A stretch of DNA of 64,000 nt from Planococcus shenhongbingii (GCF_030413635.1 NZ_CP129235.1:992001-1056000); one strand, 5' to 3'; counted from the first letter of the stretch, positions 15,520 to 26,374 are shown. Translations and numbers: made by a program. Notes: generated from the letters alone by a model not told the origin.

Positions 15520-17238
15520 ATGAAAAAAGATTTGCGTATTAACAGTAAAGTGTTTGAAGGGTCCATGAAAGCACCGAACCGGGCGATGCTCCGGGCAGTA
15601 GGGTTTTCAGATGATGATTTTACAAAACCACAGATCGGCGTTGCGAGTACATGGAGCGAAGTCACTCCTTGTAATATACATATTCATGATTTGGCAGTAA
15701 GCGCAAAAAAAGGCGCAGCAGAAGCTGGCGGAAAGCCGATGATTTTTAACACAATCACAGTTTCGGATGGAATTTCAATGGGGACGGAAGGGATGAAGTA
15801 TTCACTTTCCAGCCGCGATGTAATTGCAGATTCAATTGAAACAGTTGTTGGGGCGGAGAGCCTTGATGGACTCGTAGCAATTGGCGGCTGCGACAAAAAC
15901 ATTCCAGGGTGTTTGATTGCCATCGCGAATTCAGAAGTGCCTGCTGTATTTGTTTACGGCGGAACGATTGCCCCGGGAAGAAACAACGGGCAGGATATCG
16001 ATATTGTGTCAGTATTTGAAGGGGTAGGCCAGCATAACGCCGGAACAATCGACGATGGCGCTCTTCGCAAAATCGAATGTGCTGCTTGTCCAGGAGCTGG
16101 TTCTTGCGGCGGGATGTACACGGCAAATACGATGGCATCTGCTGCTGAAGCGATGGGCATGAGCTTGCCGGGCAGTTCATCCAACCCGGCTGAAACAGAA
16201 GCGAAACTGGCGGATTGTGAAGAAGCGGGAGCAGCGGTATACAATCTTCTTGAACAAGGCATTTATCCAAAAGATATTATGACCAAAGAAGCATTTGAAA
16301 ATGCGATCACAGTCGTGATGGCGCTTGGCGGCTCCACTAATGCCATTCTGCATTTGCTGGCGATTGCCCATGCAGCTGAAGTCGATTTGACGATCGACGA
16401 CTTTGACCGGATTCAAAAAAAAGTGCCGCATATCGCTGATTTAAAGCCGAGCGGGAAATACGTCATGCAGGACTTGCACCGTGTAGGCGGCGTGCAAGCG
16501 GTGATGAAAATGCTTTTTGAAGCGGGATACATCCACGGTGATTGCATGACGGTTACGGGTAAAACAGTGGCAGAAAACTTGAAAGATGCACCTGGTTTGC
16601 TGGAAGGGCAGCAAGTAATCATGCCGCTCGATAATCCGAAGCGAAAAGACGGTCCGCTGATCGTTTTGAAAGGGAATCTGTCGCCACGTGGAGCAGTCGC
16701 GAAAATGTCCGGCGTAAAAGTGAAGCGCCATTCTGGCCCTGCACGCGTTTTTGACAATGAACCGGAAGCGACTGCAGCAGTTATGGCGGATCAAATCAAC
16801 GACGGCGATGTTTTGGTCATTCGTTACGTAGGACCGAAAGGCGGGCCGGGAATGCCGGAAATGCTGTCAATTTCGGGAATTCTTGTTGGTAAAGGAATGG
16901 ACGAAAAAGTTGCATTGCTGACAGATGGCCGTTTCTCTGGGGGAACTCACGGACTGGTCGTAGGGCATATTGCACCGGAAGCGCAAGTCGGCGGACCGAT
17001 TGCTTTGCTGAAAGAAGGCGACATCGTAACCATCGATTCAGAAACACAGGAAATTACGGTGGACGTATCAGACGCTGAACTGGAAGAACGCCGCAAGGCA
17101 TGGATTGCTCCTCCTTTGCATAAAAAAGGCGTCCTTGGCAAATATGCGCACAATGTAACTTGTTCTTCTAAAGGAGCCGTTACCGATTATTTAAACCGAG
17201 AAGAAACAACCGCATCAACAGCAGCAGTAAAAAATTAA
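15520..17238 (+). CDS. ilvD: Dihydroxy-acid dehydratase
   Basis: A 572-residue iron-sulfur enzyme. It dehydrates 2,3-dihydroxy-isovalerate and the matching methylvalerate to the keto acids of valine and isoleucine synthesis. Cluster-related cysteines are Cys124 in [10 protein letters not shown] and Cys190/Cys196 in CPGAGSCGG. The C-terminal [20 protein letters not shown] carries family active-site residues. Length and wording match the bacterial IlvD group closely. The gene stands alone, away from any ilvBNC-leu operon in this window, with its own promoters, cre-like site and terminator. Confidence 0.97.
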   Translation: MKKDLRINSKVFEGSMKAPNRAMLRAVGFSDDDFTKPQIGVASTWSEVTPCNIHIHDLAVSAKKGAAEAGGKPMIFNTITVSDGISMGTEGMKYSLSSRDVIADSIETVVGAESLDGLVAIGGCDKNIPGCLIAIANSEVPAVFVYGGTIAPGRNNGQDIDIVSVFEGVGQHNAGTIDDGALRKIECAACPGAGSCGGMYTANTMASAAEAMGMSLPGSSSNPAETEAKLADCEEAGAAVYNLLEQGIYPKDIMTKEAFENAITVVMALGGSTNAILHLLAIAHAAEVDLTIDDFDRIQKKVPHIADLKPSGKYVMQDLHRVGGVQAVMKMLFEAGYIHGDCMTVTGKTVAENLKDAPGLLEGQQVIMPLDNPKRKDGPLIVLKGNLSPRGAVAKMSGVKVKRHSGPARVFDNEPEATAAVMADQINDGDVLVIRYVGPKGGPGMPEMLSISGILVGKGMDEKVALLTDGRFSGGTHGLVVGHIAPEAQVGGPIALLKEGDIVTIDSETQEITVDVSDAELEERRKAWIAPPLHKKGVLGKYAHNVTCSSKGAVTDYLNREETTASTAAVKN

Positions 17239-17253
17239 ATAAGAACAATTGGA

Positions 17254-17286
17254 AAAGGGATGCCCCCGAGTTGGGGGCATCCCTTT
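17254..17286 (+). terminator. Terminator of ilvD
   Basis: AAAGGGATGCCCCC pairs with GGGGGCATCCCTTT around a 5-nt loop, 15 nt after the stop. Confidence 0.85.
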
Positions 17287-17670
17287 GATTTTGCAAGGTA
17301 ACATTCACTTATTTTTGACTCAATTTTTCATCCCGTTTAATCGGGGGAATCATTTCCATTGAAAAGTATTTCTTTCAGTGCCGCGGTCATAGTTCCACTG
17401 GGTGCTTTCTAACTTAAGCAACGTAAACCCTACCTTCTTTTACGTCCTTGCGATCCTTAAATCGCGCCAGTGTGAATAAGTATTCTCAAAAACATTAATT
17501 GTAGAATGCCAGATTATCAAAATATATCAGTTACCTCGTTGTTAACTGGAATAGTATCTCATGTTTTCAGGAATTGGTCAATCTATTTGTTTGGCCGTTT
17601 TTTAATTTAATGAAATTTGCCTATTAGGGTATAATAAAAAAAACAATGTTAGTGGAAGAAGGAGATTCAT
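17287..17670 (+). other. Gene-free region before pncB with several inverted repeats
   Basis: No coding sequence of merit. It holds short hairpins: CCCG/CGGG at 17334-17347, ACGTAAA/TTTACGT (17424-17449), GCGAT/ATCGC just after it, and a clean CAGTTA-N9-TAACTG at 17528-17548. TATAAT at 17630-17635 is the likely -10 of pncB; its -35 is poor. The inverted repeats may be operators or a structured remnant. I match them to no known riboswitch. Confidence 0.4.
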
Positions 17671-19140
17671 ATGCAGAAAAGTTATTCAGATGACAGTTTA
17701 GCCTTACATACCGATTTGTACCAAATCAATATGTCCGAATCTTACTGGGCAGATGGAATGCATGAACGAAAAGCCGTATTTGAACTTTTTTTCCGGAAGC
17801 TGCCGTTTGGCAACGGCTATGCCATATTCGCCGGATTGGAACGGGTATTGGATTACTTAAGAGATTTCCGTTTTACTGAAAGTGATCTTGCCTATCTTCA
17901 AGAAGAAGTCGGCTATAAAGAGGACTTTATCGAATATTTGCGGACAGTCCGTTTTACAGGCAATGTGTATTCCGTTCTTGAAGGAGAACTGGTTTTTCAG
18001 AATGAGCCGCTGCTGCGGATTGAAGCACCGTTAGTTGAAGCGCAATTGATCGAAACGGCGCTTTTGAACATTGTTAATTACCAAACTTTAATCGCGACTA
18101 AAGCAAGCCGGATTAAACAAATTGTTAAAGAACAGCGGGTCATGGAATTCGGCACCAGACGGGCACAGGAAATGGATGCAGCTATTTGGGGCACGCGCGC
18201 CGCATTTATCGGAGGGCTAGAAGCCACGAGCAATGTACGGGCAGGGAAACGGTTCGGCCTTCCTGTTGCCGGGACTCATGCCCACTCGATGGTACAGGCT
18301 TATAAAGATGAATATGAAGCATTTCATTCGTATGCGAAACGCCATAAAGATTGTGTGTTTCTAGTGGATACTTACGATACGCTGAAATCGGGTGTGCCGA
18401 CTGCTATCCGGGTAGCGCAAGAATTAGGAGATAAAATCAATTTCCAAGGCATTCGGCTGGATAGCGGTGATATCGCGTTCTTATCGAAAGAAGCAAGAAA
18501 AATGCTGGATGAAGCAGGCTTCCCGGAAGCGGAAATTGTTGTTTCGAACGATCTGGATGAATACACCATTCTAAACTTAAAAGCACAAGGAGCTAGAGTG
18601 GATTCATGGGGAATCGGGACTAAACTGATTACAGCATATGATCAGCCGGCACTCGGTGCAGTTTATAAAATCGTAGCCATTGAAAATGAACACGGCGAAA
18701 TGGAAGATACCATTAAAATTTCCGGAAATGCGGAAAAAGTTACAACTCCTGGCATGAAAAACGTTTACCGGATTATAGATAGGGAAAATGGAAAGTCAGA
18801 GGGCGATTATATTACATTGCAGGATGAGAACCCAGCTGAAGAAGATCACTTGAAGATGTTCCATCCTGTCCATACCTACGTTTCAAAATTTGTTTCCAAT
18901 TTTGATGCAGTGGATATCCATCATCAAGTCATCAAAGATGGAGAAATCATATATGAAAACCCATCTGTACAAGAAATGCAGCAATTTGCGGCAAAAAATT
19001 TGGAGTTGCTTTGGGATGAATACAAGCGTTCATTGAATCCGGAAGAATATCCTGTAGATTTAAGCCAAAAATGCTGGGACAATAAAATGCGCAATATCCA
19101 AGAAGTGAAAGATATGATCCAACAGCTTACTGGGAAATAA
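17671..19140 (+). CDS. pncB: Nicotinate phosphoribosyltransferase
   Basis: A 489-residue enzyme of the Firmicute PncB form. It joins nicotinate to PRPP (with ATP hydrolysis), the entry step of NAD salvage. Visible family signatures are LHTDLYQINMSESYWADGMH near the N-terminus, EFGTRRAQEMDAAIWGTRAAFIGG near residues 157-180, AGTHAHSMV near 212 and GIRLDSGDIAFLS near 268. The C-terminal region includes HPVHTYVSKF. GAAGGAG precedes the ATG. nadE follows after 12 bp, giving a compact NAD salvage operon. Confidence 0.96.
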   Translation: MQKSYSDDSLALHTDLYQINMSESYWADGMHERKAVFELFFRKLPFGNGYAIFAGLERVLDYLRDFRFTESDLAYLQEEVGYKEDFIEYLRTVRFTGNVYSVLEGELVFQNEPLLRIEAPLVEAQLIETALLNIVNYQTLIATKASRIKQIVKEQRVMEFGTRRAQEMDAAIWGTRAAFIGGLEATSNVRAGKRFGLPVAGTHAHSMVQAYKDEYEAFHSYAKRHKDCVFLVDTYDTLKSGVPTAIRVAQELGDKINFQGIRLDSGDIAFLSKEARKMLDEAGFPEAEIVVSNDLDEYTILNLKAQGARVDSWGIGTKLITAYDQPALGAVYKIVAIENEHGEMEDTIKISGNAEKVTTPGMKNVYRIIDRENGKSEGDYITLQDENPAEEDHLKMFHPVHTYVSKFVSNFDAVDIHHQVIKDGEIIYENPSVQEMQQFAAKNLELLWDEYKRSLNPEEYPVDLSQKCWDNKMRNIQEVKDMIQQLTGK

Positions 19141-19152
19141 GGAGGAGTATTG

Positions 19153-19980
19153 ATGACAGAGTTGCAAAAGAAAATCATTGAAGAACTTAAGGTTCAACCT
19201 TCCATAAATCCAAAAGAAGAAATTGGCCGTACTGTTTCATTTTTAAAAGAGTATTTGGCTCATCACTCCTTTTTAAAAGGGTACGTATTAGGAATTTCCG
19301 GCGGACAAGATTCCACTTTAGTCGGGAAGTTGGCACAAATGGCAGTCGATGAACTTAATGGCGAAGCCGGTGAAGAAAAATACAGCTTCTATGCTGTCCG
19401 GCTGCCTTACGGGGAACAATTCGATGAACACGACGCACAAGATGCCGTCGATTTTATCAATCCGACTAAAATTTATACAGTCAATATCAAAGAAGCAGTA
19501 GATGCCAGCAAACGGGCGCTTGATGCAGTTGGCATTGAATTGACGGACTTCGCTAAAGGAAATGAAAAAGCTCGTGAACGGATGAAAGTGCAGTTTTCAA
19601 TAGCAGCTACGCACAATGCAGTCGTCTTAGGGACGGACCACGCCGCTGAAGCGATTACCGGTTTTTATACCAAGTTCGGAGATGGCGCGGCGGATGTTAC
19701 ACCGCTGTTCCGCTTAAACAAGCGGCAAGGCCGCGCAATATTGAAAGAGCTAGGGGCGCCGGAGCATTTGTATATGAAAATACCGACAGCGGATTTAGAA
19801 GAAGATAAACCGGCAATTCCAGACGAAGTAGCATTGGGATTGACGTATGACATGATAGATGACTATTTGGAAGGCAAGAAAATTCCAGAAGATGCGCAGG
19901 AAAAGCTGGAAGACTATTATTTGCGCTCTCAGCATAAACGGCATTTGCCCGTCACCATATTTGATGATTTTTGGAAATAA
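19153..19980 (+). CDS. nadE: NH3-dependent NAD synthetase
   Basis: A 275-residue enzyme making NAD from nicotinate adenine dinucleotide, ATP and ammonia. The P-loop-like [14 protein letters not shown] is near residues 46-59, [22 protein letters not shown] near 158-179, and the C-terminus is [17 protein letters not shown]. There is no glutaminase domain, so it is the short ammonia-using type. The ATG at 19153 has GGAGG 6-7 nt upstream; a TTG one codon earlier is less likely. It ends the pncB-nadE operon. Confidence 0.96.
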   Translation: MTELQKKIIEELKVQPSINPKEEIGRTVSFLKEYLAHHSFLKGYVLGISGGQDSTLVGKLAQMAVDELNGEAGEEKYSFYAVRLPYGEQFDEHDAQDAVDFINPTKIYTVNIKEAVDASKRALDAVGIELTDFAKGNEKARERMKVQFSIAATHNAVVLGTDHAAEAITGFYTKFGDGAADVTPLFRLNKRQGRAILKELGAPEHLYMKIPTADLEEDKPAIPDEVALGLTYDMIDDYLEGKKIPEDAQEKLEDYYLRSQHKRHLPVTIFDDFWK

Positions 19981-19990
19981 CCGAAACTAA

Positions 19991-20018
19991 CAGAGCTTAG
20001 CATGCTAAGCTCTGTTTT
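19991..20018 (+). terminator. Terminator of pncB-nadE
   Basis: CAGAGCTTAGC pairs with GCTAAGCTCTG with a minimal loop, followed by TTTTTT. Confidence 0.9.
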
Positions 20019-20055
20019 TTCTTGCGGAAAAAGTCCTTCGAAAAGTGATGGACAG

Positions 20056-20084
20056 TTGAGAAATTTACTTAAATTCGTTATGCT
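20056..20084 (+). promoter_or_regulatory. Promoter of the moxR-DUF58-transglutaminase operon
   Basis: TTGAGA and TATGCT are spaced 17 nt apart. A second possible -10 (TATGAT) follows at 20086-20091. Confidence 0.5.
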
Positions 20085-20138
20085 TATGATAAGATTTCGA
20101 CAATTTGGAAAATTTCATCACATACTGGGGGAATCAGG

Positions 20139-21089
20139 ATGAGCGCAAAAGACCGATTAAATATCGTTATAGATAACATAGAAAAAGTGATTATAGGCAA
20201 ACGGCACATTGCAGAATTGAGTATAGTAGCCATGTTATCGCAAGGGCATGTTTTGCTTGAAGATGTGCCGGGAGTAGGGAAAACGATGCTGGTAAGGGCG
20301 CTTGCAAAATCGATAGGCGCCGATTTTAAGAGAATTCAATTCACCCCTGATTTGCTTCCGTCTGATGTCATAGGCGTTTCTATTTACAATCCGAAAGATA
20401 TGGAATTTCATTTTAGACCAGGACCGATTATGGGCAATATTGTATTGGCCGATGAAATAAACCGGACTTCCCCTAAAACGCAATCCTCCCTATTAGAAGC
20501 AATGGAAGAAGCTTCCGTTACGATTGATGGCGTCACCATGCACATCCCTAAACCATTCTTTGTTATGGCAACCCAAAACCCGATTGAATACGAAGGAACG
20601 TATCCATTGCCGGAAGCGCAGCTGGACCGATTCCTTTTGAAAATAAAAATTGGCTATCCAACTTCACGGGAAGAGATGGAAGTTTTGAACCGTTCCCAAA
20701 TTTCAGCCCCAATTGATGAACTTCAGCCAGTGATGTCACTTGAAGAATTATTGAAACTTCAGGAAGAAGTAAAATTGATTAGGGTAGATGAAACAATCCG
20801 AAGCTATATTGTAGATTTGGCCAGACAGACCCGGATTGATCCGTATGTCTATCTGGGGGTAAGTCCGCGGGGATCCATCGCTCTTATGAAAGCATCCCAG
20901 GCTTATGCCATGTTGAAAGGAAGGGATTTTGTCACGCCGGACGATGTGCAGCATTTAGCGAAATTTGTCTTTGGCCACCGGATTATGCTTCGTTCTGAAG
21001 CCCGGTATGACGGAGTTACTGCTGAAGAAATTACAGACAGAATTATGGCCAAGACCAGGGTGCCGGTTCAGAGGCTTGTAGGCCAATGA
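20139..21089 (+). CDS. MoxR family AAA+ ATPase
   Basis: A 316-residue AAA+ protein. Walker A is DVPGVGKTMLVRALAKS (residues about 42-58) and Walker B is NIVLADEINRTSPKTQSSLLEAMEE, with MATQNPIEYEGTYPLPEAQLDRF as the sensor region. MoxR ATPases act as chaperone-like partners of von Willebrand/DUF58 proteins. It overlaps the next gene by 4 nt and leads the operon with DUF58 and transglutaminase genes, an arrangement conserved in many bacteria but with no settled function. Confidence 0.95.
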   Translation: MSAKDRLNIVIDNIEKVIIGKRHIAELSIVAMLSQGHVLLEDVPGVGKTMLVRALAKSIGADFKRIQFTPDLLPSDVIGVSIYNPKDMEFHFRPGPIMGNIVLADEINRTSPKTQSSLLEAMEEASVTIDGVTMHIPKPFFVMATQNPIEYEGTYPLPEAQLDRFLLKIKIGYPTSREEMEVLNRSQISAPIDELQPVMSLEELLKLQEEVKLIRVDETIRSYIVDLARQTRIDPYVYLGVSPRGSIALMKASQAYAMLKGRDFVTPDDVQHLAKFVFGHRIMLRSEARYDGVTAEEITDRIMAKTRVPVQRLVGQ

Positions 21090-22300
21090 ATAAAGCGTTA
21101 GAATTCTTTAATTTGTGGGGGAGGCTGCTTTTTGTATTCGGCATCCTCTTGTTAACATTTTCGTTTGCTATGTTTCAAGGCGGGTTTGTAAGCTGGTTTA
21201 TTTTTTATATGGCGTTGCCCTTTGCACTGTATTCAATATTACTTACTTTTTATCCCTTGCAGGATATTGAACTTTCCCGTGAAATTCATACAGCTCAGGT
21301 GCGGAAAGGGAGCAGTTTTTCCGCAACGATTCACATTCGCCGTAAAATGAGGTTTCCTTTGCTTTATACTGTCCTAACAGAAAAAACCAATTCTCCCGCA
21401 TTGAAAAAAAGAGCCGTTGGGGGCCATCAAAAGATGATCGTTCCAGGGTTTCGAAAATCCTATTCCTGGACCTATGAAATTGAGCAAATGCCTCGCGGAG
21501 AACATATCCTTGAAGGAGTTCAGATAGAAATTGCTGATTTTTTTGGCTGGGTCCGTAAAAGCAGGCTAGTGCCTTTGCAGCAAAAAGTGCTCGTTTACCC
21601 TAATACGGTTGAAATGCCTTATCGGCCGATGGAGTCCAAATATGACCATGGTTCAATGGCTGCTCCTTTTACTTTGGTGAAAGACACGACCATGGCTACC
21701 GGCATCCGCGATTATCATCCCGGCGATCGGGTCTCGTGGATTCACTGGAAATCTTTTGCCCGAACTCAAACAATGAGAACGAAAGAGTTTGAAGATCGGC
21801 AATCACAGGACTTATTCTTAATGGATGACCGGGTTCCTTCAGAAAAATTTGAAAATCAAGTTGAATTAGTGGCTTCGATTCTACAAGCAATTGTCCGGGC
21901 GAATTCCAGTGTAGCTTATTTATCTGTTGGAGATACGCGCAATTATTTTCCGGTGATCCAGACGGAAGAACATCTGCACCGAATTATGTACCATTTGACA
22001 AAAGTGCAAGCTGATTTGGAAAAGCCCGTAGAAGAAGCTGCGAATCGTGATTTGCAAAAAATACAAGCTTCGAGTTTGTTGTATGTTACCAGCCATCTAA
22101 CGATTGATATGGTAAAAGTTATTCAGCGGAACGTAAAACACTTGAACACATGCATGTGTTTAATCGTGATGAACAAAGGAGAGCGACCTTCACCTAAAGA
22201 TGAGATGGCCCATCAATTTGCCCGTTCCAAAGGATTTATTGTTAAGCGAGTCAGCCCTGAGAATTTTGCATCGGTATTCACGGAGGTGAACGGCAAATGA
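21086..22300 (+). CDS. DUF58 domain protein
   Basis: A 404-residue protein with two N-terminal membrane segments (about residues 12-58). A soluble part follows, with the DUF58 signature IRDYHPGDRVSWIHWKSFARTQTMRTKEFED near residues 209-239. DUF58 proteins have a von Willebrand A-like fold and pair with MoxR ATPases. Its start overlaps the ATPase stop by 4 nt, and its end overlaps the next gene by 4 nt, suggesting coupled translation. Probable role in assembly of a membrane or envelope complex; not established. Confidence 0.9.
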   Translation: MNKALEFFNLWGRLLFVFGILLLTFSFAMFQGGFVSWFIFYMALPFALYSILLTFYPLQDIELSREIHTAQVRKGSSFSATIHIRRKMRFPLLYTVLTEKTNSPALKKRAVGGHQKMIVPGFRKSYSWTYEIEQMPRGEHILEGVQIEIADFFGWVRKSRLVPLQQKVLVYPNTVEMPYRPMESKYDHGSMAAPFTLVKDTTMATGIRDYHPGDRVSWIHWKSFARTQTMRTKEFEDRQSQDLFLMDDRVPSEKFENQVELVASILQAIVRANSSVAYLSVGDTRNYFPVIQTEEHLHRIMYHLTKVQADLEKPVEEAANRDLQKIQASSLLYVTSHLTIDMVKVIQRNVKHLNTCMCLIVMNKGERPSPKDEMAHQFARSKGFIVKRVSPENFASVFTEVNGK

Positions 22301-24486
22301 CTTCCATTCGGAAAAATAGATGGTTTATGGCTGGATTATATGTTTTAGTTTTTTTCCTGCTGGCCGAATGGCTGACTCCGGTTATGACTTTGACAGCTAC
22401 AGCCTATAAGCCTTTGTTTTTAATGTTTATTGGCATGGGATTGCTGATGGCTTTGTTAAAAGTAGATTGGCGGATTTCAGGGCCATTGAAATTGATTTAT
22501 ATTTTATGGTTTATCATTTATGTGTACACCGGTGAAGTATTTTTCACTTCAGAGGCATTAGCATTTGTCTGGCAAGATACAGAAACGAATATAAGTGCTT
22601 TGTTTTCACAGAACTGGGCACAGACGACTGATATTTTTAGAACGGTTTTATTTTTCGCTTTGCTGTGGATGGCCGTTTATTTGATTCACTATTGGGTGAG
22701 TTTCCGTTTGAGTATTTTCTTGTTTTACTTGTTAACGGTAGTATTTATCGCTGTTTTGGATACGTTCAGCCCTTATACTGGAAACACTGCAATCATCCGT
22801 ATTATGGTCATTGGCTTATTGCTTGCGGGACTTCTGCACTTAGCCAGATGGACTGAACGGCATCATATTGAGTTGAGCAGTGATAAAATCGCTGCTTCTG
22901 TCATTCCTCTTTTCATTATGATTGCGGCATCCACTGCATTCGCCTTGTATTTGCCGAAAACAGGACCAGTTTGGCCGGATCCCGTGCCATATATTACATC
23001 CCTATCAAGTCAAGCGGGAAGCGGACCGGGCAGTACAGTTGGAAGGATTGGATATGGAGTAAATGATTCACAATTGGGTGGATCCTTTATAGGCGACAGT
23101 TCTCCGGTGTTTCAAGCGGAAGTGACAAGCGGCCAATATTGGAAAGTAGAGTCAAAAGATATTTATACAACAAAAGGCTGGGAGCTGACAGAAAACGTCG
23201 GGGATTCATATCTTTACGAAAATGGGGATTTTATTGCTACTGATTTTACTCCTGGTGATCCGGAAGAACAAGACACCGCTTTACTGTCGATGGATCAAGA
23301 TTTCCCTTTTGTTTTATACCCATATGGCACAGAATCGATTGTAATGGATACAGAATTGGATTATCAATATAATTCGGCGGACCAGCGGATAGAAACCTAT
23401 CGGCAAGGCAATGTTTACGAGCCGGAAGTTTACGAGATTACTTACAGCGAACCTACTTTCAGTTTAACGGCATTGCGCGAAACGTCAGACGCTGATTTGG
23501 CTGAATTGCCTGCTGAATTTGACCGCTATTTGCAGCTCCCCGCGGAACTGCCGCAAAGAGTCCGGAATTTGGCAGCAGAAATAACGGCGAGCTCGACCAC
23601 GATATATGACAAAACGCGAGATATCGAACGGTATTTCAGCAATGCGGGATTTGAATACAGCCAGCAGGATATCCCGGTTCCTACTGAAAACCAAGATTAC
23701 GTGGACCAATTTTTGTTTGAAACGAAAAGGGGATATTGCGATAACTTTTCCACATCGATGGTTGTTATGCTCCGTTCTCTTGATATTCCGGCCCGTTGGG
23801 TTAAAGGCTTTAACGAAGGTGAATTGCTGGAGACTGACGGGGAAAGAGATATTTACCAAATCACTAATAATAATGCCCATTCTTGGGTGGAAGCATATAT
23901 GCCGGATGTAGGTTGGATGCTATTTGAACCAACTATTGGTTTTACTGGCTCCTCGGCTGTAGAATTCGATGTGGAAGTGGATGCGGCAGAAAGGGATGAG
24001 CACGAAATGCCGGATCGCCCTGAACCGCCAAAACCGGAAGAAACAGAAGGTGAAGCTGCTGCTTCAGGGAATGCAGGGCCTTCCATATGGAGCCGCTTTA
24101 ATGCATTTTTAGACGAAAACCGAAGTGAAATCGGTTGGGGTTTTATCGGGCTAGCCCTGCTGACAGCCATATTTTATAAGGTTCGCCAGAAATGGCTGCC
24201 AGTCGTGCTGATTCCCTATTACCGGCTTCGCGGCGGCGGAACTCCTGCTTTCGAAAAAGCGTATTTGCGGCTGTTGAAACAGCTGGATCTGTATGGCATT
24301 AAAAGAAGAGAAGGCCAGACTTTAAAATCGTACGCGTCTTACATCGATACGTTTTTCGGCACCAAAGATATGACCCGTTTAACGAATGCTTATGAGCAGT
24401 CAATATACGGCGGGCATACAGATGCCGTTGAATGGCGGGAATTGCAGGAAAGTTGGGAAAATTTAATCAAACAAACAACCGGTTGA
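22297..24486 (+). CDS. Membrane transglutaminase-like protein (TgpA type)
   Basis: A 729-residue protein with several N-terminal membrane segments (about residues 10-230). An extracellular transglutaminase-like domain follows, with Cys in RGYCDNFSTSMVVMLRSLDIPARWVKGF and His in NNNAHSWVEAYMPDVGWMLFEPT. A linker with many Glu and Pro leads to a last membrane helix near residue 610 and a cytosolic DUF4129-like tail. The Cys-His-Asp set implies protease or cross-linking activity. It is the third gene of the MoxR-DUF58 operon and has no terminator of its own before the guaA leader. Confidence 0.9.
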   Translation: MTSIRKNRWFMAGLYVLVFFLLAEWLTPVMTLTATAYKPLFLMFIGMGLLMALLKVDWRISGPLKLIYILWFIIYVYTGEVFFTSEALAFVWQDTETNISALFSQNWAQTTDIFRTVLFFALLWMAVYLIHYWVSFRLSIFLFYLLTVVFIAVLDTFSPYTGNTAIIRIMVIGLLLAGLLHLARWTERHHIELSSDKIAASVIPLFIMIAASTAFALYLPKTGPVWPDPVPYITSLSSQAGSGPGSTVGRIGYGVNDSQLGGSFIGDSSPVFQAEVTSGQYWKVESKDIYTTKGWELTENVGDSYLYENGDFIATDFTPGDPEEQDTALLSMDQDFPFVLYPYGTESIVMDTELDYQYNSADQRIETYRQGNVYEPEVYEITYSEPTFSLTALRETSDADLAELPAEFDRYLQLPAELPQRVRNLAAEITASSTTIYDKTRDIERYFSNAGFEYSQQDIPVPTENQDYVDQFLFETKRGYCDNFSTSMVVMLRSLDIPARWVKGFNEGELLETDGERDIYQITNNNAHSWVEAYMPDVGWMLFEPTIGFTGSSAVEFDVEVDAAERDEHEMPDRPEPPKPEETEGEAAASGNAGPSIWSRFNAFLDENRSEIGWGFIGLALLTAIFYKVRQKWLPVVLIPYYRLRGGGTPAFEKAYLRLLKQLDLYGIKRREGQTLKSYASYIDTFFGTKDMTRLTNAYEQSIYGGHTDAVEWRELQESWENLIKQTTG

Positions 24487-24535
24487 TTTTGAGTGGTCTA
24501 CCTTGTACAATTGAGAAAATTAAAGTTACAGGTGC

Positions 24536-24694
24536 CCTCATATATGTCTGGTAATATGGACCAGATGTCTCTACCAAGTCCCCGGAAATGACTTGACTAT
24601 GAAGGTGGATGACGCATGCCTCGACATGTGCATTCGCCTTTTTGATGTAGAGCCAAAAGAACGCGAGGAGTATTTTCGCGTTCTTTTGTTTTTT
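24536..24694 (+). promoter_or_regulatory. Guanine riboswitch controlling guaA
   Basis: The purine aptamer at 24536-24605 has P1 (CCTCATA/TATGAAGG, one bulge), P2 (TCTGGT/ACCAGA) and P3 (AAGTC/GACTT) with the conserved CTCTACC joining strand. The GACTATG at its 3' side has C at the specificity position (74 in xpt), so guanine or hypoxanthine is the ligand. The expression platform is a strong terminator, AAAAGAACGCGA / TCGCGTTCTTTT (24655-24687) plus a T run, so guanine stops guaA transcription. Confidence 0.93.
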
Positions 24695-24726
24695 GAGGCC
24701 TGAATTGAATAGAAGAGGTGAAGAGT

Positions 24727-26280
24727 GTGCCAGCAAGCCCGATGTTAAAAGAGCAAAAGAAAATTGTGGTTTTGGATTTTGGAAGCCAGTACAACCAATT
24801 GATTACACGGCGTATTCGAGAAATTGGAGTTTACAGTGAACTGCATCCTCATACCATTACTGCTGAAGAAATCAAAGAAATGAATGCGACAGGGATTATC
24901 TTCTCAGGCGGACCGAATTCCGTTTACGATAAAGATGCTTTTTCAGTAGATGACGCTATTTTCGAAATGGGATTGCCTATTTTAGGAATTTGCTACGGCA
25001 TGCAATTAATGGCGCTGCATTTGAACGGTAAAGTGGAAAAAGCGCAAAATCGTGAATACGGCAAAGCGGAACTGAAGCTGATCAAAGAAAGTAAGTTATT
25101 TAAAGAATTGCCGGAAGAGCAAATTGTCTGGATGAGCCATGGTGACTTGGTTACCGCTGCGCCTCCTGGATTTGATGTAATTGGTACAAGCGCAGGCTGT
25201 CCGATTGCCTCTATGGCAGATGAATCCCGCGGTTTTTACGGTGTCCAATTCCACCCGGAAGTGCGCCATTCTATTTACGGCAATGAGTTATTGCGCCAAT
25301 TCGTCTTTGATGTATGCGGTATGACAGACGATTGGTCAATGGAAAATTACATTGAACTCGAAATCGAGAAGATTCGCGAAGAAGTAGGCGATAAAAAGGT
25401 TCTTTGCGCACTTAGCGGCGGTGTAGATTCTTCCGTTGTAGCAGTACTGATCCATAAAGCAATCGGCGATCAACTGACTTGCATGTTTGTTGATCACGGT
25501 CTTCTTCGCAAAGGGGAAGCGGAAAGCGTCATGAAAACTTTCGCTGACGGCTTCCACATGAACGTCATCAAAATTGATGCGCGTGAGCGTTTCATGAATA
25601 AATTAGCTGGCGTAACAGATCCAGAACAAAAACGGAAAATTATCGGCAACGAGTTTATTTATGTATTTGATGATGAAGCTTCAAAACTTGAAGGCATGGA
25701 CTTCTTAGCGCAAGGAACGCTTTATACAGATATTATTGAAAGTGGTACAACTACAGCTCAAACGATCAAATCTCACCACAACGTAGGTGGCCTTCCTGAG
25801 GATATGCAATTCAAATTAATCGAGCCGTTAAATACTTTGTTTAAAGATGAAGTGCGGGTGCTTGGAACTGAGCTTGGCATGCCCGAAGAAATCGTTTGGC
25901 GCCAGCCATTCCCGGGTCCAGGCCTTGGAATTCGCATTATGGGTGCAGTAACAGAAGAAAAACTGGAAATCGTCCGCGAATCTGATTGGATTTTACGCGA
26001 CGAAATCAGTAAAGCCGGTCTTGACCGTGATATTTGGCAATACTTCACTGTCCTTCCTGACATCCGCAGCGTTGGGGTAATGGGAGATGCCCGCACGTAT
26101 GATTATGCGATCGGCATCCGAGCGGTTACCTCGATCGATGGCATGACTTCAGATTGGGCGCGCATTCCTTGGGATGTACTGGAGAAAATCAGTGTTCGTT
26201 TAGTCAATGAAGTCTCACATATCAACCGTGTATTGTATGACATTACGAGCAAGCCACCTGCCACTATAGAGTGGGAATAA
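24727..26280 (+). CDS. guaA: GMP synthase (glutamine-hydrolysing)
   Basis: A 517-residue enzyme converting XMP to GMP. The glutaminase domain (about 15-200) has Cys89 in GICYGMQ and HPEV near its end. The ATP pyrophosphatase domain has [10 protein letters not shown] at residues 228-237. The C-terminal dimerisation domain ends [12 protein letters not shown] place the start at the GTG at 24727, six bases from GAGGTG; a GTG nine bases earlier overlaps that site and an internal ATG (24742) lacks one. Controlled by a guanine riboswitch, its own end-product base. Confidence 0.97.
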   Translation: MPASPMLKEQKKIVVLDFGSQYNQLITRRIREIGVYSELHPHTITAEEIKEMNATGIIFSGGPNSVYDKDAFSVDDAIFEMGLPILGICYGMQLMALHLNGKVEKAQNREYGKAELKLIKESKLFKELPEEQIVWMSHGDLVTAAPPGFDVIGTSAGCPIASMADESRGFYGVQFHPEVRHSIYGNELLRQFVFDVCGMTDDWSMENYIELEIEKIREEVGDKKVLCALSGGVDSSVVAVLIHKAIGDQLTCMFVDHGLLRKGEAESVMKTFADGFHMNVIKIDARERFMNKLAGVTDPEQKRKIIGNEFIYVFDDEASKLEGMDFLAQGTLYTDIIESGTTTAQTIKSHHNVGGLPEDMQFKLIEPLNTLFKDEVRVLGTELGMPEEIVWRQPFPGPGLGIRIMGAVTEEKLEIVRESDWILRDEISKAGLDRDIWQYFTVLPDIRSVGVMGDARTYDYAIGIRAVTSIDGMTSDWARIPWDVLEKISVRLVNEVSHINRVLYDITSKPPATIEWE

Positions 26281-26291
26281 AATACTTGAAG

Positions 26292-26326
26292 CAACTGTAC
26301 TCTGTTTATGGAGTACAGTTTTTTGT
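26292..26326 (+). terminator. Terminator of guaA
   Basis: AACTGTACTC pairs with GAGTACAGTT and is followed by a long T run, 11 nt after the stop. Confidence 0.9.
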
Positions 26327-26331
26327 TTTTA

Positions 26332-26365
26332 CGAACTTTATTCACTTTATCCAAAGAAATGTTCG
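26332..26365. promoter_or_regulatory. PurR operator upstream of pbuG
   Basis: CGAAC (26332-26336) and GTTCG (26361-26365) are inverted PurBox cores 24 nt apart. The right half read on the minus strand, AATACGAACATT, matches the PurBox AWWWCGAACWWT fully. The left half, TTTACGAACTTT, matches except for its first base. The right core ends 9 nt before the -35 box, exactly as at purE. Confidence 0.75.
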
Positions 26366-26374
26366 TATTTAATC

